A stretch of DNA of 44,945 nt. It comes from an uncultured Verrucomicrobiota bacterium. GTDB taxonomy: Bacteria > Verrucomicrobiota > Verrucomicrobiia > Limisphaerales > UBA9464. The translations under genes and the position numbers were made by a program. Under the pieces are notes generated by a model that saw only the letters and a list, made by a program, of their open reading frames with translations, searched no databases and had not been told where the DNA came from. The stretch spans positions 1 to 44,945 of the forward strand of contig CAIMMI010000008.1 in assembly GCA_903842505.1 (NCBI GenBank). Direction: 5' to 3'. Below are positions 14,964-24,500 of the stretch, in pieces (the stretch's first letter is position 1; each line of letters begins with the position of its first letter).

Positions 14964-16238
14964 TCAGTTCCGGGGCGGCAGCACCTTTTCCACGGGGCTG
15001 CGGGCGAGGATGACGTACTGGGGCAGGCCATCCTTGGTGGGGACCTTGACCTCGCCGACGATGAGGGGGGCGGCGTACTCGACGAACTGCTCGTTGGGGA
15101 GGAAGCCGTCCTCGGAGATCCAGTTGCGGGGGATGAAGTGTTCGACGTTGGCGATATTGCCGAGGTCTTCGAGTTCGATGGTCCAGCGGTAGGGCTTGGA
15201 GCTGAGGCGGACGATCTTGGGCATGAGGCCGGACTTTCCGTTGACGGCGGCCTTCACGGCGGCGGTGCCGCAGGCGAAGGATTCGTCGGAGTCGGTCTGG
15301 CTGGCGAAGTGGGCGGCGGCGCGCTGGGCGTAGCCCAGAAGGACGGTGCGGGTCTTCAGGTTCAGACGGCCCTGGATGATCTCCTTGAGCTTCTCGGAGG
15401 CTCCGGCGAGGACGGCGTGGCCGAAGGCATCGAGGCGGGTCTTGTCGGCCCCGATCTCCTCACCGGCGGCGTTCTTGACGCCTTCGCCGCAGACGACGAT
15501 GCAGTACTTGTTGGTGGCGACGGTCTCCTTGACCTTCGCGATGAACGCGTCCTCGTTGAAGGGGATTTCGGGGAGGAGGATGATGTGCGGCGGGCGGGCA
15601 GGGTCGCCTTGCTTGGCGAGGACGGTGCCGGCGGCGATCCATCCCGCGGCGCGACCCATGACCTCGATGATGCAGCAGGAGCCGTCATCGGTGGCCATGG
15701 AGCCGACGTCGAGACCGACTTCGGTGACGGTGGCGCAGTTGTATTTGACGACGGAGCCGTAGCCGGGGCAGTGGTCGGTCTTGGGGAGGTCGTTGTCGAT
15801 GGTCTTGGGGACACCCATGACCCGCATGTCGTAGCCGCGCTTGACGGCTTCGAGGTGGATCTTGTGGGCGGTGTCCTGGGAGTCGTTGCCGCCGGCGTAG
15901 AAGAAGTAGCGGATGTTGTGGGCCTGGAAGACCTCGAAGAGGCGGTCCATGTCCTTGGCAGCCTTTTCGGGCTTCTTCTTGAAATCGATCTTGTAGCGGC
16001 AGGTGCCGAGGGCGGCCGCGGGGGTGTAGCGGAGGCCTTCGATGGCGCTGCGCTTTTCGTCGCCGAGGTCGATGAGTTCCTCGTTGAGGATGCCGAGGAT
16101 TCCGTTCAAGCCGCCGTAGATTTCCTCGATGCACTCGTGGTGTCCGGCCTCGGTGATCACACCGGCGACGCTTGCGTTGATGACGCTGGTGGGACCACCC
16201 GATTGGGCGACGAGGAGATTGCCGTTGAGTTCAGCCAT
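14964..16238 (-). CDS. pfp: 6-phosphofructokinase, PPi-dependent type
   Basis: A 424-residue PfkA-fold enzyme that phosphorylates fructose 6-phosphate in glycolysis. The N-terminus has the nucleotide/PPi loop AQSGGPTSVINAS (11-23). GGND at 116-119 replaces the ATP-type GGDGS. PKTIDND at 144-150 carries the catalytic Asp and, with K145 in place of the Gly of ATP enzymes, is the signature of pyrophosphate users. MGRAAGWIA (194-202) binds the sugar phosphate. The enzyme would be cytoplasmic and reversible. I chose ATG at 16238 because it leads directly into the conserved first strand (MAELNGNLLVAQSGG); the 91 extra upstream codons fall in repeat DNA. A 621-base repeat-rich space lies upstream. 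Phosphate-donor assignment is by motif only. Confidence 0.92.
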   Translation of the reverse strand: MAELNGNLLVAQSGGPTSVINASVAGVITEAGHHECIEEIYGGLNGILGILNEELIDLGDEKRSAIEGLRYTPAAALGTCRYKIDFKKKPEKAAKDMDRLFEVFQAHNIRYFFYAGGNDSQDTAHKIHLEAVKRGYDMRVMGVPKTIDNDLPKTDHCPGYGSVVKYNCATVTEVGLDVGSMATDDGSCCIIEVMGRAAGWIAAGTVLAKQGDPARPPHIILLPEIPFNEDAFIAKVKETVATNKYCIVVCGEGVKNAAGEEIGADKTRLDAFGHAVLAGASEKLKEIIQGRLNLKTRTVLLGYAQRAAAHFASQTDSDESFACGTAAVKAAVNGKSGLMPKIVRLSSKPYRWTIELEDLGNIANVEHFIPRNWISEDGFLPNEQFVEYAAPLIVGEVKVPTKDGLPQYVILARSPVEKVLPPRN

Positions 16239-16327
16239 ATCGGTAGAAAGTTCTGACGACAGTGCCCGCGTGGGGAAGGGTGAGGCAAGACTGGAGGTTC
16301 GATGGAGTTGCGGGATTGGAGGGGGCA

Positions 16328-16351
16328 GCCTCCTGACGTTGGCTGCTACGG
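16328..16351 (+). repeat. GCCTCCTGACGTCG-family dispersed repeat
   Basis: GCCTCCTGACGTTGGCTGCT followed by ACGG. This is the seventh recognisable copy in the window, again in the plus orientation. Confidence 0.72.
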
Positions 16352-16492
16352 GGGGAGTTGCCAGTTGCCAGATTCCAGAGCGGAGCTGGGGACTGGGATC
16401 AACGATTCCACAACGAAGCGAGGAAGGGCGCGCCGGCTGCAGCCCCTCCGGGGTTGGTGTCGAAATGGGACGAGGGACTGCAACGCCGTTTT

Positions 16493-16554
16493 GTAGGCTG
16501 CGTGCCCCCACGCGGCGGTTGATGATCCACGCCGGGTGAGGGCACCCGGCCTAC
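16493..16554. repeat. REP-like palindromic block
   Basis: Bounded by GTAGGC (16493-16498) and GCCTAC (16549-16554). Inside are GCGTGCCCCCACGC (5-bp stem) and GCCGGGTGAGGGCACCCGGC (8-bp stem, 4-base loop). The layout of two small hairpins within a longer inverted repeat is typical of bacterial REP elements. Confidence 0.6.
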
Positions 16555-16643
16555 TGAAGCCCCGGGGTCGGTGCCCTTTGGCCGAAGGGCCTGGAAGGGC
16601 AACGAGGACGTTGCAGCCCCGTTTGAGGGAAGTGGACGCCTAA

Positions 16644-16675
16644 GAGGCGCTCCGCAGTTGCCCGCGGAGCGCCTC
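16644..16675 (-). terminator. 12-bp perfect GC hairpin downstream of the cysteine desulfurase
   Basis: GAGGCGCTCCGC (16644-16655) and GCGGAGCGCCTC (16664-16675) pair perfectly around an 8-base loop. It lies about 185 bases after the cysteine desulfurase stop. There is no U-tract on either side, so termination here would be unusual; it could instead be an mRNA-protecting structure. Confidence 0.5.
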
Positions 16676-16859
16676 AACCTATGCGTAACTCAAGCCGTCT
16701 ACCCACACGGGTCGACGGACACGCCCTGATTTAGCCATTGCTGTGCCAAGCGGCGCCGCGTGAGGGCAAACCGCAGGAAGTTCATGGAGACGGCACATGG
16801 ATGACGCGGGAGCGGGACGAAAACCGCCATCGGCTGGCGAAATGCGTTCAGGGGGCGGT

Positions 16860-18002
16860 TCAGCCGCGTGCCCGGGCGATGGCGATGGGGAGGATTCTGG
16901 CAATCCGGTCGACTTCGGCCGGGGTGTTCTCGCGTCCGAAGCTGAAACGGAGGAGGGCGTTGCATTCGGCGGGAGGGACGCCCATGGCCTGGAGGACGTG
17001 GCTGGGTTCGAGGGAGCCGGCGGAGCAGGCGGAACCGCTGGAGGCGCAGATGCCTTCGAGGTCGAGGTTGGCGAGGAGGGCGATGGCATCGGCGCCTTCG
17101 ATCGAGAAGGCGACGGTGTTGGGGAGGCGGTTGGTGGGGTGACCGCGGCGGTGGACGCCGGGGATGTCGAGGGCGGCGGCGGCGAGGGATTCGGTGAGGG
17201 CGAGCATCCGGCCGGGTTCGAAGACGGGGGTGGGGACGAATCTTTCGAAGGCGTCGGCGAGGCCGACGATGGAGGGGAGGTTTTCGGTGCCGGCGCGCCG
17301 TTCGTTTTCCTGGCCGCCCCCGTGGAAGGTGGGGTGGGGAAGGAGGGGAGAACGGATGAAGAGGGCACCGGCGCCTTTCGGGCCATGGAACTTGTGGGCG
17401 CAGACGGCGACGAGGTCGGCGTTGAACTGGTGGATATTGGCGAAGGGAAGTTTGCCGGCGGCCTGGACAGCGTCCGTTTGGAACAGCACGCCGCGCTCGC
17501 GGCAGAGGCGTCCGATGTCCGCGACGGGTTGGACGGTACCGACCTCGTTGTTGGCGGCCATGACCGATACGAGGGTGGTGTCCGGGCGCAGGGCGGCGCG
17601 GATGGAATCGGGGTCCACCTGACCGTGTGAGTCGACGGGGACGCGGGAGACCTCGAATCCCTCGTGGTGCTGGAGGTAGTCGAGGGTGTGGAGGACCGCG
17701 TGGTGTTCGACGGCGGAGGTGACGAGGTGTTTGCCTTTGGGGCGGAGGAGGCGGGCGGTGCCGAGGATGGCGAGGTTGTTGGCCTCGGTGCCGCCGCTGG
17801 TGAAGACGACTTCACTGGGTTTGCAGGACCAGAGGCGGGCCATGCGGTAGCGGGCGTCGTCGAGGAGTTCCCGGGCTTCGCGTCCGAAATGATGGATGCT
17901 GGACGGGTTGGCCCAGCCCCGTTCGAGAGTGGCGAAGAGGGCTTCGCGGACGACGCGATCGAGTGGGGTGGTGGCGTTGTAGTCGCAGTAGATCCGTTGC
18001 AC
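16860..18002 (-). CDS. nifS: Cysteine desulfurase (NifS/IscS family)
   Basis: A 380-residue fold-type I PLP enzyme that takes sulfur from cysteine, leaving alanine, for Fe-S clusters and other thio-cofactors. The motifs are complete: YCDYNATTP at the N-terminus, TSGGTEANNLAI around 68-80, H101 in AVEHHAVL, TDAVQAAGK, the PLP lysine K204 in CAHKFHGPKG, and the catalytic C326 in SSGSACSAGS followed by LEPSHVL. The long flexible Cys loop places it in the NifS/IscS group rather than SufS. The start is GTG at 18000-18002. It follows the small lipoprotein gene by 29 bases on the same strand. No iscU/nifU gene is in the window. Confidence 0.95.
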   Translation of the reverse strand: MQRIYCDYNATTPLDRVVREALFATLERGWANPSSIHHFGREARELLDDARYRMARLWSCKPSEVVFTSGGTEANNLAILGTARLLRPKGKHLVTSAVEHHAVLHTLDYLQHHEGFEVSRVPVDSHGQVDPDSIRAALRPDTTLVSVMAANNEVGTVQPVADIGRLCRERGVLFQTDAVQAAGKLPFANIHQFNADLVAVCAHKFHGPKGAGALFIRSPLLPHPTFHGGGQENERRAGTENLPSIVGLADAFERFVPTPVFEPGRMLALTESLAAAALDIPGVHRRGHPTNRLPNTVAFSIEGADAIALLANLDLEGICASSGSACSAGSLEPSHVLQAMGVPPAECNALLRFSFGRENTPAEVDRIARILPIAIARARG

Positions 18003-18031
18003 GGGGAGCGTGAGGTTGCCGGGGGTGGCGG

Positions 18032-18511
18032 TCAGCGGGTGGCGAGGGAGATGGCGGAAGGGCCGGACACGACGGGGTTGCCGGACTTGGGGCGGTAACG
18101 GGCGAAGACGGTGACGCGGTTGCGGGTCGGTGGGGTGCCGGCCCAGGGGAGGGTGAACTCGTATCCGGTGCCGAGTCGGTTCTCGTTGGCGAGCGCCTTG
18201 AGTTGCTGGGGTGAGAACGACCAGATGCGGAGAGGCTTTCCGGTGATGGGTTGGTTGGGGGGGAAGCTTCCGTCGAAGAGGACGATATCGAGCGTGCCCT
18301 GACGGATGCTGACGCCCTTGGGTTGCTGGGCGGTGGAGGCGTAGATGCGGATGGAGAAGGCGTCGGCCCCGGGAACGTTGTCGAGGTTGATGGCGACGGG
18401 GAGGCCGAAGAGGTGGACCTCGGTGATGTCCGATCGGGAGCTGTCGGAGGTGGCGCAGCCCGCGAGGGCGAGGACGAGGGCGGCGACGGTGGTGGCGAGG
18501 GAGCGGCGCAT
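18032..18511 (-). CDS. Small lipoprotein downstream of the giant secretin
   Basis: A 159-residue protein with a lipoprotein signal: positively charged MRR, a hydrophobic core, and the lipobox LAGC with C19 as the lipidated cysteine. Residues +2/+3 are Ala/Thr, which suggests outer-membrane sorting if Lol rules apply. The mature part looks like one compact beta-rich domain (VHLFGLPVAINLDN...FSIRIYAST...GTLDIVLFDG) of no family I recognise. It starts 57 bases after the secretin stop on the same strand, separated by a GATCGGTC hairpin. Position, size and lipidation make it a candidate pilotin or accessory lipoprotein for the secretin, but nothing in the sequence proves this. Confidence 0.8.
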   Translation of the reverse strand: MRRSLATTVAALVLALAGCATSDSSRSDITEVHLFGLPVAINLDNVPGADAFSIRIYASTAQQPKGVSIRQGTLDIVLFDGSFPPNQPITGKPLRIWSFSPQQLKALANENRLGTGYEFTLPWAGTPPTRNRVTVFARYRPKSGNPVVSGPSAISLATR

Positions 18512-18519
18512 GATGGGTA

Positions 18520-18560
18520 GATCAGACCGATCGGATGGATCGGTCTGATCGGTCTGATCT
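18520..18560. repeat. GATCGGTC hairpin between gspD and the lipoprotein gene
   Basis: AGATCAGACCGATC (18520-18533) is the perfect reverse complement of GATCGGTCTGATCT (18547-18560). An overlapping second copy of GATCGGTCTGATC starts at 18538. The hairpin begins 8 bases after the secretin stop on the minus strand and ends 8 bases before the lipoprotein ATG. It could attenuate transcription between the two or protect the long messenger. Related GATC-octamer tracts lie in gspH and gspK. Confidence 0.7.
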
Positions 18561-18568
18561 GTGATGGG

Positions 18569-21500
18569 TCAGGAGCGCGGAGTCTTGCGGCGCTTGTTGT
18601 CGGGAGCGGCGGGGGGCGGCTCGGGGGGGAGGATGGGGTCGACGATGGAGCGTTGGAGGGCGTCGCGCTTGATCTCCTTGTGGAAGGTCGAATTGCGGAT
18701 GATGTCCTGGGTGACCTTCTGGGCGTCTTCGAGGGGGACCTTGTCCTGGTTGTTGGCGAGGACGAGGGGGGTGAGGAAGATGAGGAGTTCCTTGCGTTCG
18801 CGGGTGGACTTGGTGGAGCGGAAGAGGGCTCCGACGTAGGGGATGTCGCCGAGGACGGGCATCTTCTTCACGCGTTTGTCGTCGGTGGTGGAGATGAGGC
18901 CGCCGATGATGATCGTCTGACCGGACTGGACGGAGACGGTGGTATTGGCGCGGCGCTGATTGATGATGGGGACGACGGCGGAGGAGTTGATCTCGACGGT
19001 GGAGGAGGAGAGGGCGGAGTTGGTGGTGCCGAGCTCCATCTTGACGAAGCCGTCGGGGGAGATCTTGGGAGTGACGGTGAGGTTCACGCCGACGTCCTCG
19101 TAGCGGAAGGAGTTGATGGTATCGCCCTGTGGGGTGACGCGGGAGTCGGTGATGAGGGGGATGCGTTGGCCGATGTTGATGGTGGCGGGCTTGTTGTCGG
19201 CGGTGACGATCTGCGGGCGGGAGAGGACTTCGAGGCGACCGTCGGTGCGGAGGGCACGGAGGAGGAAGTTGAAGTCGGTACCGGAGACGGAAGTGGAGTA
19301 GCCGCCGAGGGACTTGAGCTGGTTGGCGACGCCGAAGTCGGTGCCGACGCCGTAATTGACGTCGCCCTTGGATCCGCCGTGGTTCCACTCGATGCCGAGT
19401 TCGCCGAGGGAGTCGAGGGTGACTTCGGCGAGGAGGACCTGGATGAGGACCTGGGGTTGGGCGGTGTCGAGTTCGTCGATGATCTTGCGGACCTGGTCGA
19501 AGTAGCGGCGGTTGGCGGAGACGAGGAGGGTGTTGGAGGTCTGTTCGGCGACGACGGCGACCTCGCGTTCGAGCATGCGCTGGGCGGTGCCGATGGCATC
19601 GGCGCCGAGGACCTGGACGAGGCGTTGGCGTTCCTGGTCGAGGAAGTTGCGGATGGCGGTAGCGACTTCGGGGGCCTGGGAGTTCTTGAGGCGGACGACC
19701 TCGGAGGTGCGTTCGGCGGCGGGGCTGGAGTCGAGGGAGTCGATGATCTGGGAGACGAGGGTGACGTAGTGGTCGGTGCCGCCGATGAGGAGAGAGTTGG
19801 TGCGGGGATCGACGGTGACGGTGAGGGCGTTCTGTTCGGCGGTGCCGAGGGTGACGGAGGCGACGGCCTCGTCCTCGCCTGGGGAGTCGAAGGAGCCATC
19901 GGCGCCGCGGGGGCGGACGAGGGTGTACTGGACGGAGCGCTGGGTACCGTTGGAGGGGGCGGCGGTCATGCGGAAGAGCTGGGTGAGGAGCTCGGACATC
20001 TGACGGGCGTCGGCGTTCTGGAGGGTGAAGACCTTGATCTTGGCCTGTTGGGGGGAAGAGGCGTCGAGGCGGTGGATGATCTGTTCGAGGAGGCCCATGT
20101 ACTCGATGGGGCCGGACACGATGAGGGAATTCATGCGGATGTCCGGGGTGATGAGGACGGCCTCCTTGAGGGCGGCGGTGACGAGTTCCTGGCCCTCCTC
20201 GGTGCGGGTGATGAACTGGAGGAGGGACTGGGCGTTGGGGTTCTGCTCGGTGAGCGGGGTGGGCTTGGTATTGAGGGCGGCGGTGAGGATGGTGGAGAGC
20301 GTTTCGGCGCGGGCGTGTTCGAGGGGGAAGACGCGGATCTCGGCGACGCGGGCGACCTGGTCGGTATCGAGTTGCTTGACGAGTTCGCCGATGCGGCGGG
20401 CGTCGACCTCACCGCAGGAGACGACGAGGGCGTTGATGCGTTCGTCGGCGTTGACGGTGACGGGGAGGATCTGGTTGGGAGTGTTTTCGCGGAACAGGCC
20501 CTGGACGGTGGTGGCGACGCGGCGGGCGTCGGCCTTGGAGAGGGGGAAGACGTGGATGGCGAGGCCGGTCTCGGTGGGCTCGGAGTCGAGCTGCTGGATG
20601 AGGGAAGCGACGGTGTCGAGGTCATCGACGGTGGCGCCGACGAGGAGGGCGTTGACCCAGGCGTCGGCGACGATGGTGATGGGGTCGATGGGCTCGCCCT
20701 TCACCTTGGGTGGGCGGTTGGCGACGATGGACTGGAGGGTGGACTGGAGCTTGGTGGCGGTGGCCTTCTGGAGGGGGAAGACGCGGAAGTTCAGGCGGGA
20801 GAACGTGCCTTCGCCGTCGAGTTGGGGGAGGAGGCGATCGACGAGGTCGAAGGCTTCCTTGCCGCCGGTGACGAGGATCGAGTTGACGCGGTCATCGGGG
20901 ATGACGGCGACGGGGAGGGAGCGTTCGTTGGCGTTGACGGCGATGGCGTCGGCGGTGCGTTTGGAGCGGAAGAACTGTTCGAGGATGGAGGCGAGGGAAG
21001 AGGCGCGGGCGTGGCGGAGTTGGTAGAGCTTCACGTCCGCGGTGGCGGCGAGGTCCTTGGTGTCGATCTTCTGGATGACGCCCTTGACGATGTTCAGGTT
21101 CTCGGGAGAGGCGGAGACGATGAGCGTGTTGGAGCGTGGGTCGACGGAGACGGAGAGGATGTTCTCCGGGGCATTGCGGCCGCGGGGGGCGGTGGTGGGC
21201 ATGCCGGGGCGGTAGAGGCCCTGGTCGACGAGGGAGCGGATGATGGTGGCGACGCGTTGGGCGTCGGCGAACTGGAGGGTGAACATCTCGAAGACGCCGC
21301 CGGGGATGGTGGGTTGGGCGTCGATCTGGGCGACGAGGCCCTGGATCAATTCGAGGTTCTCCTTGGAGGCGGAGATGATGAGGGCGTTGTTGAGAGGATC
21401 GGGTTGCACCTCGATCTGCTGGGAGGGGAGGGGTTGCTGGCCCGGCAGGGTCATGGCGCGGACACGGGCGGCGAAGATGCCTTCGAGGAGGGGGGCGACG

Positions 21501-24500
21501 CGGCCGGAGTCGTTGTTCTTGAGGGGGATGACGGTGAGGGTGAGAGCCGGGTTCTCGAGTTTGGCGTCGAGCTTGGCGAGGAGGTCATCGAGCGTCTTGT
21601 TGTCATCCTGGGAGGCGGCAACGAGGAGGGCATTGGCGCGGGTATCGGGGATGATGATGGGCTTCTGGCGCTGGAGATCGGTGCCGCGGGAGGCGGCGTA
21701 GCGCTGATCGAAGAGGCCGGCGAGGGTGGTGGCGAGGACGCGGGCATCGGCGTGGACGATGGGGACGATGCGGATGCGGCCGGAGAGGGCGGGGCTGGCC
21801 TGGTCGAGTTGCTTGGCGAGGGATTCGACGAGGTCGAAGCCTTCCTTGCTGCCGCCGACGAGGAGGGCGTTGGAGCGGGTGTCCGGGATGATGATCACCT
21901 TGAGGGCATCGGCGGCACCGGCGTTGAGGGTGGCGCGTTGGGTGACGCGCGCGTCCATGAGGCGTTGGAGGGTGGCGGAGACGACGGCGGAGTCGGCGTG
22001 TTCGAGGGGGATGAGGCGGATCTCGCGGAGGTCGAAGGCGAGCTTCTGGTCGAGTTGCTTGAGGAGGCCGTCGATGATGCCGAAGGACTTGGAGGAGCCG
22101 GCGACGATGAGGGAGCCGGAGCGTGCGTCGACGGAGATGATGGGCTTGTCCTCGTTGCGGAGGTTGGCGGCGCGGTTGCCGCTGAAGAGGTCGCCAAGGA
22201 TCTTCTGGATGACGGCGGGGTCGGCGTGCTGAAGGGGGTAGACGCGGACGGTTTCGAGGCCGGAGGCGGCGGGGATGTCGAGTTGGTTGATGATCTCCTC
22301 GACGAGGGGGATCATGTCGGTGCGCGCGGCGATGATGAGGATGTTGGAGACATCGTCGGCCTGGAGGGTGAGGGCGGCGCGGGTCTTGGCGGTCTGGGTG
22401 GTCTTGGAGGCATCGCCGCCCTCACGGAGGGTGCGGAGGCGGGTGATCTGGGTGGCGAGGCCCTCGGTGCCGGGGACGTTGGGTCCTTCGGTGAAGACGG
22501 ACTGGAGGAGGGGGACGAGTCGGGTTGCGGAGGCGTGCTTGAGGCGGAAGAGGCGGACGTCGGTGAGGAAGCGTTCGAGGGGTTGGTCGAGGTCGGTGAT
22601 GACCTTCATGGCCAGGTCGATCGTCTCGGGTTGGCCGGCGAGGACGAGGGTATTGGAGCGGGCGTCGGTGGCGACGTTGAGGGGGTGGACGAGGGCCTTG
22701 CCCTGATCGGACTGGGGTTCTGCGCCGGTGGTGCCACCGGGGCCGGTGGCGAGGCGGGCGCCCTGGGTGAAGATGGTGTTGAGCGTCTGGGCGACGGTGG
22801 CGGCGTCGGCGTGGACGAGTCGGACGAAGCGGACGCGGACGCCCTCGACGATGGCGGGGGTGTCGAGGAGGTCGATGATGGCGGCGAGGGCGGTGAGGTT
22901 GTCCGGAGTGGACGTGACCATGAGGCGGTTGCCACCGGCGCCGGCGGGATCGGGGCTGATGCGGATGGGTTGGGTGAGGTCGAGGGAGACGGGTTTGTCG
23001 TCGGCGGTGCGGACGTTGAGGCGGCGGATCTGTTCCTGGAGTTCGCGGGCCTCGGGGGTGGATTCGCCCTGGGGACCGGGCTTGAGGAGGTTCTGGAGGG
23101 TGACGGCGAGTTGGGTGGCGGAGGCGCGTTTGAGGGGGAAGACGCGGACGTCGGCCTCGATGTTCTTCGCGGGTTGGTCGATGGATTCGATCATCTTGCC
23201 GACCTGGGAGATGACGCCTTCGCGTGCGACGATGAGGAGGCCGCGGTCACGCGGGGAGACCGTGACGGTGACGGGGTCGCCGGGTCGGGTGACATTGAGT
23301 TGGGCGACCATCTGCTGGACGAGCGGGAGAGCCTTGTCGGGCTGGGCGTGCTGGAGGGGGAAGACCTTGAAAGAGACCTGAGCGGCCTCGCCGGCGGCGT
23401 CGAGCTGCTTGATGAGGGATTCGAGGAGGGTGAAGTCGGTGGGGCGGGCGCGAACCACGACGGACCGGGTGCGGGGTTCGGCGACGACGGTGATCTTGGG
23501 CTGTTGGTTGACGACGCGCGGGGGTTGGCCGGGTTGCTGGGGCGGGACCTGCACGGGTTCCTGCTTGAGGACCTCGGAGAGGGTGCGGGCGACGAGGACG
23601 GGGTCGGCGTCCTTGAGGGGGAAGAGGCGGAACTCGGCCTCGTTGCCGTAGAAGTTGAAGGAGAGGTCGGAGATCAGGCGTTCGACCTGATCGAGGTCGG
23701 CGACGGGTCCGGCGAGGATGAGGGCGTTGGCCTCGCGGTCGATGGCGATGGCGACTTCGGTGGGGGCGTTGGTGGAGCCGGCCTCGGGCGGGTTGATCTT
23801 CTCGACCACCTTGAGCGGGGTGCGGGCGGTCTGGGGGTAGATGTTCTCGAGGAGACGGGCCATCTGTTCGGCGGCGACTCGTTCGAGGGTGCGGAGGCGG
23901 ACCTGGTAGGAGGATTCCTTGCCCTGCTCGTCGAGACGGGAGACGAGGTCCTGGATCTGGGCGAGGTCGGACTTCCGGCCGATGACGGTGATCGAGTTGT
24001 TCTTGAGGTCGGGCTCGATGACGGGGCGGTCCTTGCGGGTGCGGTCGGCGAAGAGGGATTCGAGTTGGTCGGCGACGTCGAAGGCGCGTGCCTTCTTGAG
24101 CCAGACGAATTCGACATCGCGGTCGGCGCGTTCGGGGGCCTTGTCGAGGGTGGGGAGGATCTTCTCGACGACGGCGAAGTGGTCGGCGGTGCCGGTGATG
24201 ATGATGGAGTTGGATCGGTCGTCGATGGTGACGGAGGCGCCGCCGCGGTTACCGCCTTCACCGCCGCCGGTGAATTCGCCACCGCCGCCGCCACCGGCGC
24301 GGAAGAACCGGCGACGGGAGACGGTCTGGAGGAGTTGCTGGATGATGGTGGAGACTTCCTTGGCGGTGCCGTTCTCGAGCTTGTAGACGCGGACCTCGAT
24401 CTCGGAGGAGGAGCCTTCGGCGTCGAGTTCGCGGACGATCTTGAGGACGTCCTGAACGGCGTTGGTGGGGCCGTTGAGGAGGATGGAGTTGGCGCCGAGG

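Larger units (their letters stand above)
16239..16859. other. 621-base intergenic space with repeats and hairpins
   Basis: Lies between the phosphofructokinase start and the cysteine desulfurase stop (both minus strand). It holds one GCCTCCTGACGTTGGCTGCT element (16328-16351), a REP-like block bounded by GTAGGC and GCCTAC (16493-16554), a CCCCTCCGGGG-type palindrome near 16443, and a strong hairpin at 16644-16675 that probably ends the upstream transcript. The phosphofructokinase promoter should lie near 16240-16320, but no clear -35/-10 pair is seen. No tRNA or gene was found. Confidence 0.7.

Noticed and set aside
14885-15031. 49-codon N-terminal extension of the acyltransferase
   Set aside because: It runs through a perfect hairpin and the end of the phosphofructokinase gene and has no family similarity.
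16239-16511. 91-codon N-terminal extension of phosphofructokinase
   Set aside because: It consists of dispersed repeat DNA; the conserved first strand begins directly after the ATG at 16238.
16699-16782. A minus-strand stretch reading MNFLRFALTRRRLAQQWLNQ that looks protein-like
   Set aside because: About 28 codons long, no upstream family context and no second conserved piece. It might be a remnant of a mobile or host gene but cannot be supported.
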